From assembly GCF_028869115.1 (NCBI RefSeq), contig NZ_CP079800.1, positions 2,703,501-2,767,500 of the forward strand: DNA of 64,000 nt. Direction: 5' to 3'. A program made the translations under genes and the position numbers. This stretch comes from Pseudemcibacter aquimaris (GTDB taxonomy: Bacteria > Pseudomonadota > Alphaproteobacteria > Sphingomonadales > Emcibacteraceae). Positions 25,998 to 34,406 of this stretch are shown piece by piece (position 1 is the first letter of the stretch; each line of letters opens with the position of its first letter). The notes under the pieces are model-generated. The model worked only from the letters and a program-made list of their open reading frames with translations. It was not told where the DNA came from and did no database searches.

Positions 25998-27260
25998 TTA
26001 CAACGTCACCTTCGGCCTGACAATTGTATTGGCAATCAGTAGACCCGCTGAAATCACCAGTGCCACAATGAACATTTGCAGGAATTGATCGAAACCGCGG
26101 CTGCTTTCTTCGGTAGCGGCGATCATTAATCCTTGGAAACCGACCGATCCACTGACCATCACGGTGATGGCGGGGACAAGCACGATTGATGTGGGGCGAT
26201 TAAATTTTCTGGCCCACAGGTTACCGTAAACGGTGGCGGTGATCGCGCCAACCAATGTTCCCAGATATTGAATTTCAAACGTGTTACCGAATATCACACC
26301 CAGATAGGATATAAGACAACACAGCATCACCCACGGAAAATCGCGTATTAATGACTGGTACGCAATCCCAAGGCCAATGAACAACAGCGGTAAAAACAAC
26401 CATAAACCAAGGCTTTCACTAACGGCGCCGGGCACCGGATCACCCGGAAACAAAAATCCGATGGTCGCAAGGCCGAACCACGCACCAAAAAATTGCTTGA
26501 GCAAATAAATCACACCACTGATCAGGTTTTCACTGCCCGACACCACATGGTTACTGACGATTTCCACGATACCGGCCGAAACCGAAAAGCCGGGAATGAT
26601 GCTGATGATCGCGGCAAGCACAATCACCGACACGTTGATTTCCGGCATAAATATTTTAATCACCGCGGTTATAATCCCGATGGTATAGGCACTGGAAAAT
26701 GGTAGTAATTCCAAAACCCTGCCCCCATATTGATGGGCCACATGCACATTGCCATACACAAGTATCGCCAGCGTTCCCGCGATTACAATATCCAATATAT
26801 TGCCGGACATCAGCCCCGCAAAGCCGACCCCAATGAATAAGAAACTGACCGCCTTGGCAAAAGGGCCCCACGGGTTGGGAAGTTCATCAATTTCCATCAA
26901 TATATCATAAGCATCATCAAGGGTCATACCGCCGCCCACGACCGCCTCGACCACCTCACCCACACGGGCGAGCTTCGCCATGTTAAAGCTGCCTTTTTCG
27001 ACGGCTTCCATATGGACGATTTGGTCCATTTTGTCATCTTTCCAAAAGGCATAGATGATTTCAGAACGTGTCGAATGGAAATGACCACCGTATCCAAGTG
27101 CCTCTGTCACCTGTTTCAGATATGATTCCAGACGCGCCGCCGATGGGCCATACCCATGGGCGATGATGCCAAGCTTGATGATAAAGCGTCTGGCAACGCT
27201 GTATTTTACTGTTCTTTCGTCTGTTAAAACCTGATCCGTCATGGCCATTAACTCATTCAT
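25998..27260 (-). CDS. ThrE-family threonine/serine exporter
   Basis: The 420-residue protein combines a cytoplasmic N-terminal domain of the ThrE type (residues about 20-130: RFIIKLGIIAHGYGPSAARLE, GHFHSTRSEIIYAF, VEAVVGGGMTLDDAYDIL) with about ten membrane helices. The helices include SVIVLAAIISIIPGFSVSAGI and a second half of the DUF3815 type (FQIQYLGTLVGAITATVYGN-like region and PAITVMVSGSVGFQGL). Family members export threonine or serine by proton exchange, so the role is amino-acid efflux across the inner membrane. The N-terminal domain has the hydrolase-like motifs usual in the family. It is divergent from the SOS-type polymerase gene, with 147 bases between. Confidence 0.88.
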   Translation of the reverse strand: MNELMAMTDQVLTDERTVKYSVARRFIIKLGIIAHGYGPSAARLESYLKQVTEALGYGGHFHSTRSEIIYAFWKDDKMDQIVHMEAVEKGSFNMAKLARVGEVVEAVVGGGMTLDDAYDILMEIDELPNPWGPFAKAVSFLFIGVGFAGLMSGNILDIVIAGTLAILVYGNVHVAHQYGGRVLELLPFSSAYTIGIITAVIKIFMPEINVSVIVLAAIISIIPGFSVSAGIVEIVSNHVVSGSENLISGVIYLLKQFFGAWFGLATIGFLFPGDPVPGAVSESLGLWLFLPLLFIGLGIAYQSLIRDFPWVMLCCLISYLGVIFGNTFEIQYLGTLVGAITATVYGNLWARKFNRPTSIVLVPAITVMVSGSVGFQGLMIAATEESSRGFDQFLQMFIVALVISAGLLIANTIVRPKVTL

Positions 27261-27339
27261 TTTTGTCTTAAAATTGACGTTAAGCGATTTTTATAAAAAA
27301 GAAAAACAAATTAATTATGACGTTATTTCATTTTTATAT

Positions 27340-27354
27340 GTTCTTGTTTTGTTC
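27340..27354 (+). promoter_or_regulatory. LexA (SOS) box, alphaproteobacterial type
   Basis: GTTC at 27340-27343 and GTTC at 27351-27354 are separated by exactly seven bases, the direct-repeat operator known for LexA of Alphaproteobacteria. It lies 54-68 bases upstream of the Y-family polymerase start, a natural SOS target. The match is exact, the region is short, and the gene fits. Confidence 0.8.
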
Positions 27355-27407
27355 TTATTTATTTGATATCATGAGTCGTTCATTACATTAAAGAGAAGAA
27401 TCGAACC

Positions 27408-28697
27408 ATGTTGGAAATTCCGACAGGGCTGGGGTGGCTGTATCTTGATTTAAACAGTTACTTTGCCAGCGTTGAACAACATATGAATCCGCGCCTGCGT
27501 GGTCGTCCGGTGGCGGTTGTGCCGTCCAACACGGACGCGACCTGTGCCATTGCCGCCAGTTACGAGGCAAAAGCAAAAGGCGTTAAAACAGGCACAATGA
27601 TTTATCAGGCGCGACAAATGTGCCCTGACCTTGTCACCGTACCGGCACGTCATGATTATTATGTGGATTATCATCATAAAATCATGGACCAAATCGCGAA
27701 ATTCTTGCCGCTTACCAAAATATGTTCCATTGACGAGGTGGCATGCCGGTTGATGGGCACGGAACGCGAAGAAGAAAACGCCCTTGAAATCGCCCGCAAC
27801 ATCAAACGCGCCATTGCAGAAAATGTGGGTCCCACCCTTGGGTCATCTATCGGTATTGGTCCCAATCGGTTCCTCGCAAAAGTGGCAAGCAACCTACAAA
27901 AACCAAATGGACTTAGTGTGCTTTACGCCACGGAACTTCCCGAACGTCTTGCACATATAAAACTTTCCGACTTGCCCGGTATTGGCCGCAATATGAATGA
28001 ACGGTTGCGCCGTGCGGGGGTGACGGACCTGCCCACATTTTGGAACCTTGACCCAAAACACGTAAGACGCATCTGGCATAGTGTCGAGGGGGAACGGTTC
28101 TGGTATGCCTTACGCGGTATTGAAACCACCACAAACGAAGACCCCGTGCGCCGCACCGTGGGCCATAGCCACGTGCTTGCCCCCGTTATGCGGCCCAGAC
28201 ATAAAGCAAGGATCGTCGCACGCCGCCTGACGCTTAAGGCCGCAAGCCGCATGCGGCGTCTTGGTTATTTTGCGAAACTTTATGCGCTTTATGTGCGGTT
28301 TGATGTACCGAAAAACACAGGGCAGCGTTACAAATGGACCAGCGATATTAAAATCCCGCTCGCCGAAGACAGCTTTTCATTTTTAAACGCGCTTAATATG
28401 CTGTGGGAAAAAATGATCGAGGACGGCACCCCGCCCCGCATCAAACAGATCGGCGTCAGTTTTTACGGTCTTGTACCCGCCGATAAAATAATGCCGGACA
28501 TGTTTAAAGAACTCGATGACCCGGTGGCGCAGACCCAAAAAAAACATGCCAAACTTTCAACCGCAATGGATCAAATCAATGAAAAATATGGCCTTGATAC
28601 CGTGGTTCTTGGCACCCTTCCCGAAAGCATGTCACGCTTTAGCGGCACCAAAATCGCCTTTACCCGTATACCTGAAAAGGCTGAATTTCATGAATAA
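27408..28697 (+). CDS. Y-family DNA polymerase (DinB/UmuC-like translesion polymerase)
   Basis: This is a translesion polymerase that copies damaged DNA without proofreading. The palm opens with LYLDLNSYFASVEQ (Asp14) and continues with CSIDEVACRL (Asp109, Glu110), giving the three catalytic carboxylates. The usual second Asp of the DxD pair is Asn16. GSSIGIGPNRFLAKVASNLQKP and the thumb helix-hairpin-helix motif DLPGIGRNMNERLRRAG follow, then a little-finger domain. At 429 residues it is longer than typical DinB (about 350). Expression under LexA is supported by the box upstream. The N16 change and the C-terminal extension mark a distinct subgroup. No imuA or dnaE2 is next to it. Confidence 0.9.
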   Translation: MLEIPTGLGWLYLDLNSYFASVEQHMNPRLRGRPVAVVPSNTDATCAIAASYEAKAKGVKTGTMIYQARQMCPDLVTVPARHDYYVDYHHKIMDQIAKFLPLTKICSIDEVACRLMGTEREEENALEIARNIKRAIAENVGPTLGSSIGIGPNRFLAKVASNLQKPNGLSVLYATELPERLAHIKLSDLPGIGRNMNERLRRAGVTDLPTFWNLDPKHVRRIWHSVEGERFWYALRGIETTTNEDPVRRTVGHSHVLAPVMRPRHKARIVARRLTLKAASRMRRLGYFAKLYALYVRFDVPKNTGQRYKWTSDIKIPLAEDSFSFLNALNMLWEKMIEDGTPPRIKQIGVSFYGLVPADKIMPDMFKELDDPVAQTQKKHAKLSTAMDQINEKYGLDTVVLGTLPESMSRFSGTKIAFTRIPEKAEFHE

Positions 28698-28700
28698 TTC

Positions 28701-28729
28701 TTGAAAGACGCCCATCAAAGCCTTACATA
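28701..28729 (+). promoter_or_regulatory. Possible sigma-70 promoter for nadA-nadC
   Basis: TTGAAA at 28701-28706 and TACATA at 28724-28729 are spaced by 17 bases, 35 bases upstream of nadA. The -35 is good and the -10 moderate. No NadQ or NrtR site could be recognised. Confidence 0.35.
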
Positions 28730-28763
28730 GAAGTCATGACTGGAAACTTTAAGGAATTATGAC

Positions 28764-29765
28764 ATGACAATTCCATTAACGGCAAATGAAACCATGCCGA
28801 AAGCCGAACTCCTTGCCGAGATCGAGCGTCTGAGAAAAGAAAAAAATGCTGTAATCCTTGGGCATTATTATCAGGACCCTGAAATTCAGGATTTGGCCGA
28901 TTTTGTCGGTGATAGTCTTGATCTATCCCGTAAAGCCGCAGCAACAGACGCAGATGTGATTGTATTTTGCGGTGTACGCTTCATGGCGGAAGTCGCAAAA
29001 ATCCTTAGCCCGGAAAAAACCGTGGTTCTACCAGATATGGATGCGGGTTGTTCACTCGAGGATAGCTGCCCACCGGAAGAATTTAAAAAATTCCGTGAAG
29101 CACATCCTGAACATTTATGTCTGACGTATATTAACTGTTCCGCTGATGTTAAGGCGCTTTCCGACATCATCGTCACATCATCAAACGCCGAATATATTCT
29201 GGACCAAATTCCGGCAGATCAAAAAGTAATGATGGCACCGGACCGCCATCTTGGTGCCTATCTATCCAAGAAAACAGGCCGTGAAATGGTATTTTGGCCA
29301 GGAAGCTGCATTGTTCATGAACGCTTTTCTGAAAAAGAACTGATTAAGCTTAAAGCGGAACATCCGGACGCACCGGTAACAGCACACCCGGAATGTCCAG
29401 CCCATATTCTGGATCACGCGGATCATGTGGGATCAACATCATCGATCCTTAAATTCGTGCTTGATAATCCGGCAGAAAAATTCCTTGTGGCGACAGAGCC
29501 AGGCATCCTGCACCAAATGCAGAAGTCAGCACCCCATAAAACATTTATCGGTGCCCCGGGTGCAGATGGTAATTGTAACTGTAACCAATGCCCATATATG
29601 GCATTAAACACACTGGAAAAGCTTTATCATTGCCTGAACACGCTTGAGCCACAAATTCAAGTGGATGAGGAAACACGCAAAAAAGCGTTAGCCCCACTGA
29701 ATAAAATGCTTGAAATGTCACCGGCACAAGCCCCCGTTCCACCAAAATCAGGACGTGCTTTCTAA
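28764..29765 (+). CDS. nadA: Quinolinate synthase A
   Basis: NadA condenses iminoaspartate with dihydroxyacetone phosphate to quinolinate, in de novo NAD synthesis. The 333 residues begin with the family pattern [28 protein letters not shown]. The three conserved [4Fe-4S] ligands can be placed at Cys125 (TYINCSA), Cys211 (HPECPAH) and Cys276 ([12 protein letters not shown]). [11 protein letters not shown] and [13 protein letters not shown] are further family motifs. AAGGAATT precedes the start. nadC follows after one base, forming a two-gene unit. An L-aspartate oxidase (nadB) or aspartate dehydrogenase, needed to supply iminoaspartate, is not in the window. Confidence 0.97.
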   Translation: MTIPLTANETMPKAELLAEIERLRKEKNAVILGHYYQDPEIQDLADFVGDSLDLSRKAAATDADVIVFCGVRFMAEVAKILSPEKTVVLPDMDAGCSLEDSCPPEEFKKFREAHPEHLCLTYINCSADVKALSDIIVTSSNAEYILDQIPADQKVMMAPDRHLGAYLSKKTGREMVFWPGSCIVHERFSEKELIKLKAEHPDAPVTAHPECPAHILDHADHVGSTSSILKFVLDNPAEKFLVATEPGILHQMQKSAPHKTFIGAPGADGNCNCNQCPYMALNTLEKLYHCLNTLEPQIQVDEETRKKALAPLNKMLEMSPAQAPVPPKSGRAF

Positions 29766-29766
29766 G

Positions 29767-30612
29767 ATGCCTTTATTCAAGGAAGAACTTCGTTCATTCA
29801 TCCGAATGACACTCGATGAAGATATCGGCCGTGGCGATCTGACCACGCTTGCCACCATTCCTGCGGATAATATCCTGAAGGCAGAAATGAACGCCCGTGA
29901 AAATATGGTGATTGCAGGTATTGAGATTGCCGAAAAAATCATCCACACGGTTGATCCTGCGATCAAGGTTGAAATTCTGGTTCAAGATGGGGTTGAGGTC
30001 ACAGCTGGCAATGTCATCATGCGCCTTGAAGGAAACGCAAGAAACATCCTGACCGCAGAAAGATCCGCACTAAATGTGTTGCAACATTTATCAGGTATCG
30101 CCACATTGACCCGCACATATGTGAAAGAAATCGAACATACGGAATGTCGGTTACTTGATACCCGAAAAACCATACCCATGTTCAGGAAACTCGCGAAATA
30201 TGCCACAAAAATGGGCGGCGCCATGAACCACCGTATGCGTCTTGATGACGGGATACTGATTAAAGACAATCATATCGCCAGCGTCGGTTCAGTTAAGGCC
30301 GCCATTGACGCCGCAAAAAATTACGGTTCAGACGCCAGCACCATCGGTATTACCGTTGAATGCGACACACTGGATCAAGCAGAAGAAGCAGTGAACGCAG
30401 GCGCGGACCGCCTACTGCTCGATAATATGTCAAATGATATGCTACGTGATGCCGTTTCAAAATATAAAGGCCGCGTGGGGCTTGAGGCATCGGGCGGTGT
30501 AACGCTTGAAACCATCAAATCCATCGCCGACACAGGCGTTGATTATATTTCCGTTGGCCGCATCACACAATCTGCACCTGCCGTTGATATTGGGCTTGAC
30601 TATAAAGTTTAA
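29767..30612 (+). CDS. nadC: Nicotinate-nucleotide pyrophosphorylase (quinolinate phosphoribosyltransferase)
   Basis: NadC converts quinolinate and PRPP to nicotinic acid mononucleotide, the step after NadA. The 281 residues show DEDIGRGDLTT, LTAERSALNVLQHLSGIAT, LDTRKTIPMFRKLAKYA, NHRMRLDDGILIKDNHI, VTVECDTLDQA-like VECDTLDQAEEA, LLLDNM and EASGGVTL, in family order. The ATG at 29767 was chosen over an upstream in-frame ATG inside nadA, because alignment begins at PLFKEELRSFI and the spacing to the nadA stop is one base. It is translated in tandem with nadA. Confidence 0.96.
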   Translation: MPLFKEELRSFIRMTLDEDIGRGDLTTLATIPADNILKAEMNARENMVIAGIEIAEKIIHTVDPAIKVEILVQDGVEVTAGNVIMRLEGNARNILTAERSALNVLQHLSGIATLTRTYVKEIEHTECRLLDTRKTIPMFRKLAKYATKMGGAMNHRMRLDDGILIKDNHIASVGSVKAAIDAAKNYGSDASTIGITVECDTLDQAEEAVNAGADRLLLDNMSNDMLRDAVSKYKGRVGLEASGGVTLETIKSIADTGVDYISVGRITQSAPAVDIGLDYKV

Positions 30613-30630
30613 ACTGGCATATTCGCTCTT

Positions 30631-30698
30631 ATATTCAGTATCCAGTTTCCCCGAACTGGCCGGCCTTGATAAAGACCGGAAGGACTTATCCTGAATAT
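30631..30698 (+). ncRNA. Candidate three-stem structured leader upstream of an EamA transporter gene
   Basis: An 8-bp perfect closing stem joins ATATTCAG (30631-30638) to CTGAATAT (30691-30698). Inside it lie two hairpins. CCAGTT/AACTGG (30642-30647 and 30654-30659) has the loop TCCCCG, and 30660-30667 pairs with 30672-30679 with one mismatch and a GATA loop. An 11-base 3' linker follows the second hairpin. The start codon is 24 bases downstream, with a strong GGAGA between. It matches no riboswitch I know, but its form is that of a three-way junction aptamer. Confidence 0.4.
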
Positions 30699-30721
30699 TA
30701 AACTAAGTGAGGAGACCTTCC

Positions 30722-31624
30722 ATGACACTCGCTAAATCAAACTCATTATTATTATTTGTTGCAGCCATCTGGGGCTTCAGCTTTGTCATTCAAAAATTGG
30801 CAATGGATCTTATGGATCCGTTTATTTATAACGCCTTTCGCTTTTTGCTGGCGAGCCTGTGTCTTCTGCCGATCCGGTATATGAGACGCGGCAACATCGA
30901 TATCATGCAAAGTAGTGATAAACGCCATATGCTGATCAGCACGATCATAGCAGGAACGATCATGTTCGTTGCGGTTGCTTTTCAACAAGTCGGCATTAAA
31001 AACACAACCGTATCTAATGCCGGATTTATTACCGGGTTATACATCGTTTTTGTACCGATCATTGGTGTTTTTATCGGCCACCGTTATAAGCACGGCATTT
31101 GGGTTGCCATCCTTATTGCCTGCGCGGGTCTTTATCTGCTTTCCGGAATGGAAGGCTTAAGCATGAAGCAGGGTGATTTTTTCATTCTGATCAGTGCTGT
31201 TTGCTGGGCATTACATTTGATTGTTATTGATCATATTTCACACAGACATCATCCGATTGCATTTGCAATCAGACAATTTTTTGTCTGTGCAATGCTAAGC
31301 TTTATTGCCGCAATTATCACAGGTGAACGTCTGTTAATTACTACGCCAACAGAATGGTTCTATATCGCGGCCAGCGGCATGATTGCCATTGCGATGGGAT
31401 ATACGATCCAGATTTATGGTCAAAAAGTAACGCCACCATCACAAGCGGCGCTTATTTTTAACACCGAAGCCGTGTTCGCTGCGGCCGCAGGATATTATTT
31501 CTTAAACGAAATACTGGGGCCACAAGCCTTAATCGGATGTGTGTTGATGCTTATTGGTACATTAATGGCTCAGTTCTTCCCGCCGTTAAATCACCGGGCG
31601 ACAGAGCAAAAATCATTACCATAA
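30722..31624 (+). CDS. EamA-family (DMT superfamily) transporter
   Basis: The 300-residue inner-membrane protein has ten predicted helices in two EamA repeats (about 10-138 and 152-288). It shows typical motifs such as AAIWGFSFVIQKLAMD near the start and GVVMLIGTLMAQ-like CVLMLIGTLMAQF at the end. The ATG at 30722 was chosen because GGAGA lies eight bases upstream; a GTG at 30707 would fall before that ribosome site. DMT transporters export or import metabolites such as amino acids or nucleosides by exchange with ions, and this one cannot be narrowed further. A foldable leader precedes it. It converges with the ArsC-like gene. Confidence 0.88.
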   Translation: MTLAKSNSLLLFVAAIWGFSFVIQKLAMDLMDPFIYNAFRFLLASLCLLPIRYMRRGNIDIMQSSDKRHMLISTIIAGTIMFVAVAFQQVGIKNTTVSNAGFITGLYIVFVPIIGVFIGHRYKHGIWVAILIACAGLYLLSGMEGLSMKQGDFFILISAVCWALHLIVIDHISHRHHPIAFAIRQFFVCAMLSFIAAIITGERLLITTPTEWFYIAASGMIAIAMGYTIQIYGQKVTPPSQAALIFNTEAVFAAAAGYYFLNEILGPQALIGCVLMLIGTLMAQFFPPLNHRATEQKSLP

Positions 31625-31630
31625 AGAATC

Positions 31631-31987
31631 TTATTTAAGCCGCTCTTCAAGGGCGGCTTGATCCTTTTTCGCAAAACCAATGGCCCAGTCATCACCGATT
31701 TTAAAAATCGGGCGTTTGATCATGGCTTCATTTTCCGCAAGCAATTTTATTTTACCCGCATCATCAAGGCTTTCTTTTTGATCATCCGGCAATTTGCGCC
31801 ATGTGGTGCCACGGGTATTTAAAACCAGATCGATCCCAAGCGCATCCACAAATTCAGCAACCATTTCTTCATCAATGCCGTCTTTACGGTAATCATGGAA
31901 TGTATAATCATGACCATTTGCATCCATCCATTTGAATGCTTTTTTCATGGTGTCACAATTTTTAATACCGAATATTTTTATCATCAA
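31631..31987 (-). CDS. ArsC/Spx-like (YffB family) protein
   Basis: This 118-residue protein has the thioredoxin-like ArsC fold with a single N-terminal Cys11 in FGIKNCDTMKKAFKWM, the pattern of YffB-type proteins. The C-terminal features NTRGTTWRKLPDD and MIKRPIFKIGDDWAIGF are also family-like. The HCX5R arsenate reductase arrangement is not fully present, so arsenate reduction is unlikely. Relatives are thought to act as glutathione-dependent thiol reductases. It is the last gene of the pdxH-CDF-DUF6122 run, 17 bases after its neighbour. Confidence 0.88.
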   Translation of the reverse strand: MMIKIFGIKNCDTMKKAFKWMDANGHDYTFHDYRKDGIDEEMVAEFVDALGIDLVLNTRGTTWRKLPDDQKESLDDAGKIKLLAENEAMIKRPIFKIGDDWAIGFAKKDQAALEERLK

Positions 31988-32004
31988 TTATTCCTTTATT
32001 TTTA

Positions 32005-32331
32005 CTACCAAAGGCAGTCCTGAAAATCCGTAACCATATGAAACAATAATCCGAGCCCCACGATCCGGACATATGTATTTTTTATAAAAAGCATCCCAAA
32101 ATACAATGCAATGGCATAATATGAATGCAATGGGTGAAAACCAATGCTACAGCGGTTCGGATCAAATATCGGATCAGCCAGCAAATGATCCAGATCAACC
32201 AACATGGTCGCGATCATGATAAACCATGCCCATTTCCAATTATCTTTAAAGAAAAGCCACGCGAGCATTCCCGGTACAATAAAATGCAGGCTATAATGAA
32301 CAACCGTTTGTAAGTTTGGGATAAACTCCAT
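32005..32331 (-). CDS. DUF6122-like small membrane protein
   Basis: The 108 residues form three or four membrane helices with the conserved-looking elements HYSLHFIVPGMLAWLFF, MLVDLDHLLADPIFDPNRCSIGFHPLH and LLFHMVTDFQDC. The two Asp/His clusters (DLDHL and GFHPLHS) resemble the metal-binding patterns of membrane-bound hydrolases such as YdjM/LexA-regulated or DUF457 proteins, and the whole matches what I recall of DUF6122. The ATG overlaps the CDF stop by one base (TAATG), so translation is coupled. The function is unknown. Confidence 0.75.
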   Translation of the reverse strand: MEFIPNLQTVVHYSLHFIVPGMLAWLFFKDNWKWAWFIMIATMLVDLDHLLADPIFDPNRCSIGFHPLHSYYAIALYFGMLFIKNTYVRIVGLGLLFHMVTDFQDCLW

Positions 32332-33236
32332 TATGCCTTGGACCCGCTAACCACTTCTTCTGGGTCGGCATGGATGAATACTTCCGCTGTTGGGTAATTT
32401 TCCATGATTTTGACTTCGACCTGATCGGAAATTTCATGGGCATCAAAAAGACTGATGCCATTTTCCAGCTCCATATGAAACTGAATGAAAATATTAAGCC
32501 CTGAATATCGGGTTCTTAATTCATGTATGCCAATAACCCTATCATGTGATTTGATGATGGATATGATTTTTTCTTTTTCATCATCTTCCATTTCCTTATC
32601 CATAAGTACATCGGTGCTGGCTTTAAAAACTTCCCATGCACTATGCAAAAGATAAAGACAGGCAATCCCGCCGAACAATGGATCGGCATAAACCATATTG
32701 AAATAACCCCCAAGCACCAGCGATATAGCAACCCCAAGGTTTAACAGTATATCCCCGGTGTAATGCATTCCATCTGCCTCAATGGCGATGGATTTGGTTT
32801 TCTTCGCAACATAACGCTGATAAATCACCAAAAGCACCGTAAGCACAATGGACGCGATAATGATGCCGATACCCAGCTCGGTTTTCGCTATTTCTTCAGG
32901 GTTTTTAATTTTATCGACCACCTCATACATCAGCAGTATCGATGTCGCGGTAATGACAAAGGCTTGTAATAATCCTGCAATCGCTTCTGCTTTACCGTGA
33001 CCAAAACGGTGATCATCGTCGGCCGGTACCATTGAAAACCGGACGGCCGCGAAAATAATAATCGACGAAAGACTATCCATCACACTATCAAGAAGCGTAC
33101 CAAAAATCGCGACCGAACCACTTTCAACATATCCATATGTTTTTAGGATAATAAGCGTCACTGCAACACTTACCGATGCGGTTGTTGCACGCTTTAAAAG
33201 TTTTTCTGATTCCTGTTTGGTCGTGATTTCATTCAT
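32331..33236 (-). CDS. Cation diffusion facilitator (FieF/YiiP-like metal efflux)
   Basis: The protein is a divalent-cation/proton antiporter of the CDF family. Residues 18-205 hold six helices. The first metal site is visible as Asp50 and Asp54 in GTLLDSVMDSLSS, followed by DDDHRFGHGKAEAIAGLLQA, and the second half of the site appears in EADGMHYTGDIL. A cytoplasmic C-terminal domain follows (HELRTRYSGLNIFIQFHMEL). The start was set at 33236, the ATG sharing a base with the pdxH stop, rather than an in-frame ATG 27 bases upstream inside pdxH. Likely substrates are Fe2+, Zn2+ or Mn2+. Confidence 0.93.
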   Translation of the reverse strand: MNEITTKQESEKLLKRATTASVSVAVTLIILKTYGYVESGSVAIFGTLLDSVMDSLSSIIIFAAVRFSMVPADDDHRFGHGKAEAIAGLLQAFVITATSILLMYEVVDKIKNPEEIAKTELGIGIIIASIVLTVLLVIYQRYVAKKTKSIAIEADGMHYTGDILLNLGVAISLVLGGYFNMVYADPLFGGIACLYLLHSAWEVFKASTDVLMDKEMEDDEKEKIISIIKSHDRVIGIHELRTRYSGLNIFIQFHMELENGISLFDAHEISDQVEVKIMENYPTAEVFIHADPEEVVSGSKA

Positions 33237-33811
33237 TATGGATAAAGGGTTTCTGTATCCCAATCCCCTTGTTCATTGCGCAAATAAATATGACGATCAT
33301 GAAGTCTGAATTTTCTATCCTGCCAAAATTCGATACGGCGTGGTTTAAGTCTAAACCCTGACCAAAATTCTGGACGCGGTACTTCGCCAATACCATATTT
33401 GGTAGTATATTTTAAAATACGACCTTCAAATTCAAATCGCCCTTCCATCGGCTGGCTTTGTTTTGATGCCCAGGCGCCAATCTGGCTATCTTTCGGGCGG
33501 CTCGCGAAGTATGCATCAGCTTCTTCATCACTTACCTGCTCAACCTCGCCTTCAATACGAACTTGCCTTGCTAAGCTTTTCCAATGAAAACAAAATGCCA
33601 TGTTTGGATTTCCGGCAATTTCCTGCCCCTTACGGCTTTGTAGATTTGTATAAAATACAAACCCTTCTGGACTATAGTCTTTTAACAATACCATTCTTAT
33701 TGATGGGCGGCCTTGATCATCAACTGTGGCAATTGACATTGCCTCTGCCATATCTTCGGATTTTCCTGCCTCTTCAAACCATTCGGCAAATCTTTCAAAA
33801 GGATCCTGCAT
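33236..33811 (-). CDS. pdxH: Pyridoxamine 5'-phosphate oxidase
   Basis: PdxH oxidises pyridoxine or pyridoxamine 5'-phosphate to pyridoxal 5'-phosphate with FMN. The 191 residues show ATVDDQGRPSIRMVLLKDYSPEG, FYTNLQSRKGQEI, ALCFHWKSL-like MAFCFHWKSLARQVRIEG, SRPKDSQIGAWASKQSQ and the C-terminal FWSGFRLKPRRIEFWQ and RLHDR motifs. It is shorter than the E. coli enzyme (218) at the N-terminus only. It is first in an operon with a CDF transporter, a DUF6122 protein and an ArsC-like protein, and divergent from a lipoprotein gene. Confidence 0.96.
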   Translation of the reverse strand: MQDPFERFAEWFEEAGKSEDMAEAMSIATVDDQGRPSIRMVLLKDYSPEGFVFYTNLQSRKGQEIAGNPNMAFCFHWKSLARQVRIEGEVEQVSDEEADAYFASRPKDSQIGAWASKQSQPMEGRFEFEGRILKYTTKYGIGEVPRPEFWSGFRLKPRRIEFWQDRKFRLHDRHIYLRNEQGDWDTETLYP

Positions 33812-33900
33812 TTTTTTCCAACCTTGTAATGCTTTATTTAATTATTAACTATATGATAGGTAATAAAGAATATATTTAAAGCAATATAAAGGATAAAGAA

Positions 33901-34368
33901 ATGACGAATTTTAAGAGCATTGCAAAAATCACTTTGATGATGCTTATGTCATTATCAGTCATGTCTTGTACGAAAGAAGAAAGCGGCACATTGCTTGGCG
34001 CTATTGGTGGTGCCATCATTGGTTCTGAAATTACCGGTGACAGTTCAACTGGTGTGATGCTTGGCACACTTGCTGGTGCCTATGCTGGCCGTGAAATTGG
34101 CCGCAGATTGGACGAAGCAGACCAGCAACAAATGTATAATACAACGCAAGGCGCACTTGAAAGTGGCGTATCTGGCGAGGCGCAAACATGGTATAACCCA
34201 GATAGCGGAAACCGCGGCACCGTAACACCGCAACCGGCCTATCAAGACACACAAGGCGAATATTGCCGTGAATATCAGCAAACAGTGACAATTGGCGGCG
34301 AACAGGAAACTGCCTATGGTACAGCATGCCGCATGCCAGACGGCACTTGGAAAATTATAAATAGCTGA
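33901..34368 (+). CDS. Glycine-zipper lipoprotein, 17 kDa surface antigen-like
   Basis: The 155-residue protein has a signal peptide with a lipobox-like SVMSC (Cys23 as lipid site). A glycine zipper at about 30-68 follows (LLGAIGGAIIGSEITGDSS, MLGTLAGAYAGREIG), with a C-terminal domain containing GEYCREYQQTVTIGG and YGTACRMPDGTWKII. This is the plan of the Rickettsia 17-kDa antigen and related outer-membrane lipoproteins. The two Cys in the C-terminal domain probably form a disulfide. AAAGGATAAAGAA lies just before the start. The role is likely envelope structural. Confidence 0.88.
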   Translation: MTNFKSIAKITLMMLMSLSVMSCTKEESGTLLGAIGGAIIGSEITGDSSTGVMLGTLAGAYAGREIGRRLDEADQQQMYNTTQGALESGVSGEAQTWYNPDSGNRGTVTPQPAYQDTQGEYCREYQQTVTIGGEQETAYGTACRMPDGTWKIINS

Positions 34369-34406
34369 TTATAAATAGCACGACTTAATTTATGTAGAAT
34401 GGAATA

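Noticed and set aside
30707-30721. GTG at 30707 as the start of the EamA transporter
   Set aside because: The GGAGA ribosome site lies after this codon and points to the ATG at 30722.
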